From assembly GCA_016204425.1 (NCBI GenBank), contig JACQKR010000057.1, positions 1 to 12,027 of the forward strand: a stretch of DNA of 12,027 nt. Direction: 5' to 3'. Of this stretch, positions 7,391 through 11,966 are shown piece by piece (the stretch's first letter is position 1; the number at the start of each line of letters is the position of its first letter). The notes under the pieces were generated by a model, which worked only from the letters and a program-made list of their open reading frames with translations, was not told the DNA's origin and made no database searches. This DNA is from Candidatus Levyibacteriota bacterium (GTDB lineage Bacteria > Patescibacteriota > Microgenomatia > Levybacterales > UBA12049). The position numbers were made by a program, and so were the translations under genes.

Positions 7391-7990
7391 TTAAGGATTA
7401 AGTGTGTTATGACCAGCATCGACTGTCACGTCGACTGTATTACTGGCATCATCGGTTGTGATACCGACGGTTCCTCCGGTGTTGTCATTGGCTTTATTGT
7501 AGCCGGTTTTTGCCTTCAGCTTCTTTGCCTTTGTTTTGACTTTGGTTTTTGAATACTGAGAGACTAGTGTTGAATTTGACGAATTCTTTTTTATTTTGTT
7601 ATACGAATCCGTTCCGTTTTCCGAAATTGTCGCATCAACATTTCCTGTTGAACAACAACAGCTGTTGACTGTTGCATCATTATTTCCACCGGTCACAGTG
7701 ACAGTGACAGCGTTTGAAGCAGCACCCGTGTCGATTGTTACGTCGCCACCTGTATTTCCACTAGCTGTGTTGCCGCCTGTATTTGCGGTTGCATGTACTG
7801 TTGTTTTTACCTTTGTGATGTTTGTTTGATCAACAATATTTGAACAATTTTCATTCACAATGATTTTGTTAGTTGAACCGGAGCCATTACCTGAGATTTC
7901 TCCGGTCGTATCTGCAAACGCAGCCGGAATGAATGATGTTGTGAGCAGGGCAGCTGTCGCAACACCAGTCGCAATTTTTTTGATTAACAT
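7391..7990 (-). CDS. Secreted protein with two internal NGS/TGG-rich repeat units
   Basis: A 199-residue exported protein with a signal peptide to about Ala26. The start is the ATG at 7990. An in-frame GTG at 7999 lies inside the Shine-Dalgarno sequence and is rejected. The mature chain is two homologous units: residues 30-103 (EISGNGSGSTNKI ... ASNAVTVTVTGGNN) and 120-196 (TISENGTDSYNKI ... ASNTVDVTVDAGHN), sharing NTGG and T-T-D-x-A-S-N segments. A CCC triplet (111-113) sits between them, with one more Cys at 49. The composition suggests a beta-rich surface or matrix polypeptide. I know similar NTGGNTASGNTGG-rich secreted proteins from CPR genomes, but not a function. The second unit has a Lys-rich stretch (150-162) absent from the first. 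Confidence 0.8.
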   Translation of the reverse strand: MLIKKIATGVATAALLTTSFIPAAFADTTGEISGNGSGSTNKIIVNENCSNIVDQTNITKVKTTVHATANTGGNTASGNTGGDVTIDTGAASNAVTVTVTGGNNDATVNSCCCSTGNVDATISENGTDSYNKIKKNSSNSTLVSQYSKTKVKTKAKKLKAKTGYNKANDNTGGTVGITTDDASNTVDVTVDAGHNTLNP

Positions 7991-7995
7991 GTTAT

Positions 7996-8003
7996 TCACC
8001 TCC
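7996..8003 (-). promoter_or_regulatory. Strong Shine-Dalgarno that fixes the start at 7990
   Basis: On the - strand GGAGGTGA is followed by ATAAC and then ATG. GGAGG lies 8 bases before that ATG. It overlaps the upstream in-frame GTG, which therefore cannot be the start. It lies 9 bases from the heptamer array, so the flanking repeat stops just short of the ribosome-binding site. Confidence 0.8.
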
Positions 8004-8011
8004 CTTCTGCA

Positions 8012-8046
8012 CGAAGTAAGAAGTGCGAACTTCGAATTAAGAAGTA
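8012..8046. repeat. Left heptamer array (GAANTNN type), 5 units in phase
   Basis: Five 7-base units run without phase breaks on the + strand: CGAAGTA, AGAAGTG, CGAACTT, CGAATTA, AGAAGTA. The consensus is NGAANTN, dominated by GAAGT. The last two units supply the stop and last codons of the four-helix-bundle gene (stop at 8037-8039). The orientation is opposite to the array at 8411-8473. Confidence 0.78.
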
Positions 8047-8402
8047 TTCAATCGCAACTTTTTCATCGTGCTCGTTAATATGCTGACTATTTCGTTTGAT
8101 TCAACTAAGACCTCTTCCATTCTTCTCTTTATTTTTATATCGTTTACTTCGTAAATGATTTTTAACCAGTAATGTGTTTCTCTCGCTTCTCTTCTCGCTA
8201 TGTTTGTACTATTAATAAATTCTGCTCTTGTTCGTGCTCCTGCAGCTTCTTCTAAATTTGCACCTATGGAAGTGGCTGATCGAATTATTTGTCTAATCAA
8301 TATTTTATTCACTTCCTCTTTCGATAGTGAGCGGCAAAGGTTAATGATCCGTAGTGCAAACTTGAAGACTCTCGGTCTTATTTCTTCTGGTTTTCTCACC
8401 AT
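8037..8402 (-). CDS. Four-helix-bundle protein of the 23S rRNA IVS / Avd-like family
   Basis: A 121-residue all-helical protein of the S23/IVP family (TIGR02436 type), whose members are encoded in 23S rRNA intervening sequences or elsewhere in the chromosome and resemble the Avd accessory protein of diversity-generating retroelements. Its core signature is present: QIIRSATSIGANLEEAAGA at residues 38-56, then REARETHYWLKI at 71-82. Basic residues are frequent, consistent with nucleic-acid binding. The length is typical. The start is the ATG at 8402; the ribosome-binding site is weak. No reverse transcriptase or variable repeat is nearby, so a retroelement role is not supported here. The last three codons and stop are made of heptamer repeat sequence, so the gene travels with, or has been trimmed by, its array. 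The molecular function is unproven in the family. Confidence 0.85.
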   Translation of the reverse strand: MVRKPEEIRPRVFKFALRIINLCRSLSKEEVNKILIRQIIRSATSIGANLEEAAGARTRAEFINSTNIARREARETHYWLKIIYEVNDIKIKRRMEEVLVESNEIVSILTSTMKKLRLNTS

Positions 8403-8410
8403 CTTATTTT

Positions 8411-8473
8411 GAATTCCAAACTTCGAACTTCGTAATTCTTACTTCAAACTTCATAGTTCAGAGTTATAAGTTA
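8411..8473. repeat. Right heptamer array (NNANTTC type), 9 units in phase
   Basis: Nine consecutive 7-base units on the + strand: GAATTCC, AAACTTC, GAACTTC, GTAATTC, TTACTTC, AAACTTC, ATAGTTC, AGAGTTA, TAAGTTA. The consensus is NNA[ACG]TTC; the first unit and the two nearest the RTX gene (8460-8473) fit less well. It fills almost the whole gap between the RTX stop and the four-helix start, and is the inverse of the array at 8012-8046. Confidence 0.8.
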
Positions 8474-8474
8474 G

Positions 8475-9524
8475 CTATATCTCGCAAGAGATTTTCGTTT
8501 CTGCGACACATGTGTCTGTTCCGTTTCGGCCGTTGGCAGAGTCACTACCGTCTTCGCCTGTGAGTTCGTCATTTCCATTTCCTCCATCGAGTGAGTCAGA
8601 CCCAGATCCACCGAATAGTTTGTCCTTCCCGTTCCCGCCTTCCATCCTGTCCGTTCCTTCCCCGCCATACAGTTCATCATTCTCATTCCCACCATCGAGG
8701 GTGTCGCTGCCTATTCCTCCCGAAAGCAGATCATTTCCATTTCCGCCTTTTGCGCTATCGCTTCCTAAGCCACCTTCGACAATGTCATTTCCATTTCCTC
8801 CCGAGAGCTTGTCGTTCCCATCTCCTCCGATGATGCAGTCATCGCCATTGCTGCCGTCAAGCTCATCGTTTCCTTCAAGGCCGAGGATAAGGTCGTTGTT
8901 GTTGGTGCCTTTGATTTTGTCGTTGCCTTCAGTTCCAAAGATCGGGTTTCCTTTGAACGTCATCCCCTCGCACGCCTCCGGCAAATCAAATGCGATGCCG
9001 ATACGGATATCAAACACAACAGAGAGGTTTTGAAAGTCATTGCCAGCATCCTCATCAAACTCGACACTGATAGTAAGCGTTCGCGTGTCGCCCGGACTGA
9101 TTGTGAAAAATTCGATAAATGTCGGTTCAGTGCTGTCGTTAAAGAAATTAGCAAGGGTTTTTTCGCCTGTCGTGCCGCCATACACGTCACTGCCTCCCTC
9201 GCTGATAACGATAAGCAGTTTCTCCGGCAGGATACTTGAGCCATCATCTGTTCTGATACCCCGTACGCCAAGTGGACGACCAACGCTCGCGTTATTGGTA
9301 ATCATGACGTCCCGTGACTCACTATCGCCAGGCGCCATGTTGTCTATTTCGAAGATCGGTCCGACATTGCCGCTCCCGATTCCCCAATTTACGCTCAAAT
9401 CTCCGACCGCGTATGCCTCTCTCGGTCTAAGAAATGTCGAGAGAACATCTGTCTGCGTCAGAATCAGCGCGACGATGACAGCAAGGCTAAGTATTCGAAA
9501 TATTTTCAGCTGTAAAAATTTCAT
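8475..9524 (-). CDS. Secreted TasA/camelysin-like domain fused to RTX calcium-binding repeats
   Basis: A 349-residue exported protein. The leader runs to about residue 39 (AYA before the cut). Residues 45-177 form a TasA/camelysin-like beta domain. APGDSESRDVMITNNAS (64-80) and ISPGDTRTLTISVEFDEDA (142-160) line up with matching segments of the TasA-like protein encoded at 11051-11626. Residues 197-340 are 16 uninterrupted RTX nonapeptides (GGxGxDxLx), which in known proteins fold into a calcium-loaded beta-roll. Alternate repeats are more alike (GGNGND, then GG-GSD). Cysteines at 185, 230, 339 and 347 could form disulfides. No type I secretion genes are present, so Sec export is likely. The start ATG overlaps the upstream TGA (ATGA), implying translational coupling. 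Likely a fibre-associated or cell-surface calcium-binding component. Confidence 0.85.
   Translation of the reverse strand: MKFLQLKIFRILSLAVIVALILTQTDVLSTFLRPREAYAVGDLSVNWGIGSGNVGPIFEIDNMAPGDSESRDVMITNNASVGRPLGVRGIRTDDGSSILPEKLLIVISEGGSDVYGGTTGEKTLANFFNDSTEPTFIEFFTISPGDTRTLTISVEFDEDAGNDFQNLSVVFDIRIGIAFDLPEACEGMTFKGNPIFGTEGNDKIKGTNNNDLILGLEGNDELDGSNGDDCIIGGDGNDKLSGGNGNDIVEGGLGSDSAKGGNGNDLLSGGIGSDTLDGGNENDELYGGEGTDRMEGGNGKDKLFGGSGSDSLDGGNGNDELTGEDGSDSANGRNGTDTCVAETKISCEI
8505..8936 (-). repeat. 27-base tandem repeat encoding 16 RTX nonapeptides
   Basis: The DNA shows the 27-base period of the nonapeptides, with a 54-base super-period (NGND-type alternating with GSD-type units) over much of the array. 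This indicates expansion by duplicating repeat pairs. Such DNA is prone to copy-number change. The long open frame opposite (8512-9033, Pro/Ser/Phe-rich) is a by-product of this repeat. Confidence 0.85.
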
Positions 9525-10255
9525 GGTTGTTCTGTTCCGCTCGTGCTATTTTGTGGTTGCGCCGTCGTTCGTAAAATAAAGTCTGTTGCATTGTTATCCG
9601 AGTCAAATCCATTTCCTTTTGAAACATCTGCACCAGAAGTCATTGATGTAGCATCGGAGGATGAAAGCGCTTTACGTTCAATGCTCCCTCCGCTGGTGAA
9701 ATCTAAAGTAACTGCTGATCCTTCAATAAATGGATTTGTGCTACTTCCCCATGCAACTTGGTCGACAATGCTGTCTAAATTGGTAAGCAGAGCGATACTG
9801 TTGTTTGGTGAAATGTTGTTTGTGTTACTTGTGTCAGCACCAATTGATGTATTAAATCCGGATTGATTATTCGACCACAAATAGAATCCGTGTGCAGATA
9901 TTGAAGCTGTTGGAAGAACAGCTAATGAATCCTCTGTCCCAGCAGAGTTTCTTACTCTTAATTTCCACCCGGTAATTATAATTGATGACCCTGTGGGGTT
10001 ATATAACTCTACAAAGTCTTGATTTGCATTTGTACCATTAATTTGTACCTCACTGATAACAACGTGAGTAGCTATTCCAGTTGGTGGAGTTCCCGTAGGT
10101 GTTGGTGTCGCTGTGGGGAAGGTCGCTGCTGCGGTGAAGGCGTTGGTTGTCGAATTCGAAGAATCGGTAAAAAAAGCTCCTGTGACATGGAAGCCCAATC
10201 CTGCGATAAAAACACTGTATATGGCTAACAGTGCTACGGACAGTTTCTTTTTCAT
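9521..10255 (-). CDS. Secreted lamin-tail-domain protein with SipW-type leader
   Basis: A 244-residue exported protein. The N-terminus (7-27) is hydrophobic and runs into GAFFTDSSNSTTNAFTA (26-42), the F-x-D-x-x-x-S-x-x-N-x-F pattern typical of substrates of SipW-like signal peptidases. A Pro/Thr linker (46-60, PTATPTPTGTPPTG) leads to a lamin-tail domain at about 64-172: HVVISEVQINGTNANQDFVE, GWKLR, and VDQVAWG are its usual strands. The tail (215-232, GNGFDSDNNATDFILR) is often seen after bacterial LTDs. LTD is an Ig-like fold found on many bacterial surface proteins, with binding partners mostly unknown. It sits between the signal peptidase and TasA-RTX genes, overlapping the latter by ATGA. 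The start ATG has no strong ribosome-binding site. Confidence 0.85.
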   Translation of the reverse strand: MKKKLSVALLAIYSVFIAGLGFHVTGAFFTDSSNSTTNAFTAAATFPTATPTPTGTPPTGIATHVVISEVQINGTNANQDFVELYNPTGSSIIITGWKLRVRNSAGTEDSLAVLPTASISAHGFYLWSNNQSGFNTSIGADTSNTNNISPNNSIALLTNLDSIVDQVAWGSSTNPFIEGSAVTLDFTSGGSIERKALSSSDATSMTSGADVSKGNGFDSDNNATDFILRTTAQPQNSTSGTEQP

Positions 10256-10290
10256 CTTATCTTATCTCTGCACTTCTCAAGATCTCAGTA

Positions 10291-10346
10291 CGATTCTGGA
10301 GTCGCTTTGCTCCCCAGAATGACGTCACCCTGGCTTGTCCAGGATC
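10291..10346. repeat. Degenerate relatives of the TGTCAT hairpin element
   Basis: ATTCTGG (10293-10299) pairs with CCAGAAT (10314-10320), followed by GACGTCA, then a smaller stem CCTGG / CCAGG (10329-10343, loop CTTGT) before GATC. The pieces resemble the right half of one element (ending AGAATGAC) abutting the left half of another (GTCACCCTGG). It lies between the signal peptidase and lamin-tail genes and may tune read-through between them. Confidence 0.55.
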
Positions 10347-10352
10347 TGTTTC

Positions 10353-10380
10353 GAACTTCTAACTTCGCATTTCTTACTTC
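10353..10380. repeat. Half heptamer array (NNACTTC type), 4 units
   Basis: Four in-phase units on the + strand: GAACTTC, TAACTTC, GCATTTC, TTACTTC. The same family as 8411-8473, but with no opposing array and no gene. The last base of the array is the first base of the signal peptidase stop codon complement (10380-10382), so the array abuts a gene end, as at the other locus. Confidence 0.65.
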
Positions 10381-10958
10381 TAGGCCTCAGCCTTTCCCAG
10401 CCCTTCTTCAATTTTTCTCTTTATGTGTTTGTCGACTTCTGATTTTATTGCCCAGAGTTCAAAAAGGATGAAGATGACAGTCGGGACGACGATGAGAACG
10501 ACGAAGCCTTGTGTCGTCTTCATATAATTGACGATTTTGCCGACATAGGGAACGACTACAGCTATCTTGCCTTCAACGCTTGTGAGCGGCACGATCTCTT
10601 TATCTGCGACATTGTTTGCGTCCCCTTTTGTTTTGTAAGATACCCCTTCTTTCGCCTGGACTACTTCTGTCACGCGATGCGTGACTGTCTTTCCGTCCTT
10701 ATTACTGAATGTTATGACGTCATTTTTTGCATAGGATTTGTCTTTGTGGGTATACACAATACTTCCGACCGGAAGGACAGGCTCCATGCTGCCTGAGAGA
10801 ACGACGAATGAACGGTAGCCATCAACAAGTGTTGTATTTGAGGTGAAGAATGTCAGGACGACGACCGGCAAAATAAGAAAAAGGATTAAAGTGAGCGTAA
10901 TATGAACAATTTTCTTAAGTGTTCTGGTAAATGAATTGTGAATTATTTTATGTACCAT
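10380..10958 (-). CDS. sipW: SipW-like signal peptidase I (Ser/His type)
   Basis: A 192-residue membrane serine protease that removes signal peptides on the outer face of the membrane. N-terminal span at about 18-38, catalytic region 50-140, and a second span at about 150-170 before a basic cytoplasmic tail, the topology of SipW/archaeal/ER-type enzymes. Ser57 in SGSMEP is the nucleophile. His94 in VTHRV replaces the Lys general base of ordinary bacterial enzymes. GDANNVAD at 112-119 supplies the acidic residues. In Bacillus, SipW processes TasA and TapA; here TasA-like and SipW-type-leader genes flank it, so these are its likely substrates. The start ATG has AAAGGA upstream at slightly long spacing. 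The symbol is by analogy; the ortholog could equally be named differently. Confidence 0.88.
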   Translation of the reverse strand: MVHKIIHNSFTRTLKKIVHITLTLILFLILPVVVLTFFTSNTTLVDGYRSFVVLSGSMEPVLPVGSIVYTHKDKSYAKNDVITFSNKDGKTVTHRVTEVVQAKEGVSYKTKGDANNVADKEIVPLTSVEGKIAVVVPYVGKIVNYMKTTQGFVVLIVVPTVIFILFELWAIKSEVDKHIKRKIEEGLGKAEA

Positions 10959-10998
10959 ATGTTTTTTTGTTCCTTTTTTTCGCGTGTTTCCCTAGGGT

Positions 10999-11034
10999 GC
11001 TGGTAGTGAGGCGATGCAGTTCCCCACTACCAGC
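10999..11034 (-). promoter_or_regulatory. Intercistronic hairpin between TasA-like and signal peptidase genes
   Basis: A perfect 10-base-pair stem, GCTGGTAGTG (10999-11008) with CACTACCAGC (11025-11034), encloses a 16-base loop. It begins 16 bases past the TasA-like stop. No U-tract follows on the - strand, so it is more likely a partial attenuator or a 3' end protector than a strong terminator. That would keep the structural protein's message in excess over the protease message. Confidence 0.55.
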
Positions 11035-11050
11035 GAAATTAGCTAACCAC

Positions 11051-11626
11051 TTATTGATTAAGCGTTACCGTTAAATCTGTTGTGACATTATCCCCTTGAT
11101 AGCTGTTGTCAGCTGCTGGGTCCATTGTAACTTGCATTACAAGCTCATGATCTGCTGGAGAAAGGTCTGCTAACGCGAGACCATTTAGACCTTGTGCTGC
11201 TAACTCATCAAGCTCTATGAAACCACTTGAATCTGTATCAGTTAATGATGGTAGAATATTCGCTCCATCATATGTTAGGGTTGTTACTCTAAGTACAGCG
11301 TCCAAAGGAGTTCCAAGATCTGAATTGACATTTGCAAATGCAATATCTATATCCGTGGCAGCAAGGGTGCCAGCGTTTCTGATTGTGAGCGTTCCAACTG
11401 GAGATGTATCGCCAGGCCCCAAATTACTTGCTCCAAACGTAGCCGTGACTCCACCCGAAGCAAATGTTGTCCCATCATTCGACAATTGAAGATCAAGTGA
11501 TCCTGTCGAGAATGTATTTGTCGAACTTGTATTTGTGTCTGAAAATGCAGCTAGCGTACTGCCTGCTAAGAGTCCGAGTGCTGTCAAAATAGACAAGCCA
11601 CTCATTGCCATTCTTCGATTTATCAT
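11051..11626 (-). CDS. TasA/camelysin-like fibre protein with an EF-hand-like loop
   Basis: A 191-residue exported protein of the TasA/CalY type. The start is the ATG at 11626, 7 bases after a GGGGTGA ribosome-binding site. An upstream in-frame start at 11683 would translate an intergenic hairpin and is rejected. The leader ends LAAFSDTNTSSTNTFSTGSLDLQL (25-48), the standard SipW-dependent processing region. The beta-sandwich domain covers about 45-190, with LGPGDTSPVGTLTIRNAG (69-86) as the recognisable core. Residues 130-141, DTDSSGFIELDE, fit the EF-hand loop DxDxSGxIxxxE, an insertion not usual for TasA. In Bacillus, TasA polymerises into biofilm fibres. Here it is the first gene of the block, followed by its probable signal peptidase, so it is likely the main structural subunit. 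Confidence 0.85.
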   Translation of the reverse strand: MINRRMAMSGLSILTALGLLAGSTLAAFSDTNTSSTNTFSTGSLDLQLSNDGTTFASGGVTATFGASNLGPGDTSPVGTLTIRNAGTLAATDIDIAFANVNSDLGTPLDAVLRVTTLTYDGANILPSLTDTDSSGFIELDELAAQGLNGLALADLSPADHELVMQVTMDPAADNSYQGDNVTTDLTVTLNQ

Positions 11627-11640
11627 ATTATTTTCACCCC

Positions 11641-11672
11641 CCTTCGCCCGCCGAAGCTTTAGCGAAGGCGGG
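11641..11672 (-). repeat. Overlapping alternative hairpins upstream of the TasA-like start
   Basis: CCCGCC (11647-11652) can pair with GGCGGG (11667-11672). Alternatively CCTTCGC (11641-11647) can pair with GCGAAGG (11662-11668). The two share bases and cannot form together. The second stem ends exactly where the GGGGTGA ribosome-binding site begins (11640). It may be a dispersed palindromic repeat that happens to lie here, or a translational switch. Confidence 0.5.
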
Positions 11673-11679
11673 TTTCGCT

Positions 11680-11711
11680 CCAATCATTTTATTGTTAACA
11701 ACCGTGATTGG
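11680..11711. promoter_or_regulatory. Nested palindrome, possible operator
   Basis: Outer arms CCAATCA (11680-11686) and TGATTGG (11705-11711) surround a perfect 10-base palindrome TTGTTAACAA (11692-11701), with centres one base apart. It sits 54-85 bases upstream of the TasA-like ATG. It could bind a dimeric regulator or fold in the leader RNA; the sequence alone does not decide. Confidence 0.4.
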
Positions 11712-11751
11712 TCGGGCTACGGAGGGGCAAGCCCCCTTTCTCTATAAAGTT

Positions 11752-11821
11752 GAACTGTGAAGTGCGAAGTGCGAAGTTTTCTGTTCTTAATTCGCAATTC
11801 TTACTTCTTGTTTCTTACTTC
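11752..11821. repeat. Inverted heptamer arrays back to back, without a gene
   Basis: Four GAANTNN units (GAACTGT, GAAGTGC, GAAGTGC, GAAGTTT; 11752-11779) are followed without interruption by six NNANTTC-like units (TCTGTTC, TTAATTC, GCAATTC, TTACTTC, TTGTTTC, TTACTTC; 11780-11821). Both orientations match those flanking the four-helix-bundle gene, but here no gene lies between them. The halves are partly complementary and could form an imperfect stem. Confidence 0.75.
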
Positions 11822-11839
11822 CGTTTTAATGCGACTATT

Positions 11840-11870
11840 TTTATACTCAATAAATAATTTCCGGAGTAAA
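11840..11870 (-). promoter_or_regulatory. Weak promoter candidate for the TasA-like block
   Basis: On the - strand TTTACT (11870-11865) and TATAAA (11845-11840) are 19 bases apart, longer than ideal. A transcript from here would carry a leader of about 200 bases through the heptamer arrays and both hairpins. It is the best match I saw upstream of this gene block, but not a strong one. Confidence 0.25.
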
Positions 11871-11927
11871 CATTCCAAACTTTCGACTGGCGCGAGAAGC
11901 TCAGAAGTTTACGGCACTAAAAACAAA

Positions 11928-11966
11928 ATACCTCCTAAATTCTCTCCACCAGAATTTAGGAGGTAT
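11928..11966 (-). terminator. Strong hairpin with U-rich tail, terminator of a gene beyond the right edge
   Basis: A perfect 16-base-pair stem, ATACCTCCTAAATTCT (11928-11943) and its complement (11951-11966), with a 7-base loop. Read leftwards on the - strand it is followed by TTTTGTTTTTA, a good U-tract, so it probably ends transcription coming from the right and isolates the TasA-like block. On the + strand the right arm contains AGGAGGT, but no real gene follows it. Confidence 0.7.

Larger units (their letters stand above)
8012..8473 (-). mobile_element. Putative cassette: four-helix-bundle gene between inverted heptamer arrays
   Basis: One gene is enclosed by two degenerate 7-base arrays facing each other (GAAGT-type on the left, ACTTC-type on the right). 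The cassette fits exactly between the RTX gene stop (8475-8477) and the ribosome-binding site of the next gene (7996-8003). This resembles 23S rRNA intervening sequences, where a related ORF lies in the loop of a stem formed by the ends. Calling it mobile is inference. No target duplication or recombinase was found. Confidence 0.4.

Noticed and set aside
8037..8402. Diversity-generating retroelement, because of the Avd-like protein
   Set aside because: There is no reverse transcriptase, template repeat or variable repeat in the window. The related four-helix family is common outside such elements.
8012..8473. CRISPR array
   Set aside because: The units are 7 bases with no spacers and degenerate sequence, unlike CRISPR repeats, and no cas genes are present.
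8512..9033. Long + strand open frame opposite the RTX gene, Pro/Ser/Phe-rich
   Set aside because: It is the complement of the 27-base RTX repeat, whose composition keeps the opposite frame open. The - strand frame has a leader, a recognised domain and family motifs.
9040..9579. + strand open frame of 179 codons opposite the RTX gene's N-terminal part
   Set aside because: It has no ribosome-binding site or recognisable domain and crosses the ATGA junction of two well-supported - strand genes.
10999..11034. Rho-independent terminator after the TasA-like gene
   Set aside because: The stem is strong, but no U-tract follows on the - strand, so I list it as a regulatory hairpin rather than a terminator.
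11627..11683. N-terminal extension of the TasA-like protein
   Set aside because: It translates the palindromic hairpin sequence and the ribosome-binding site of the ATG at 11626, and would bury the signal peptide.
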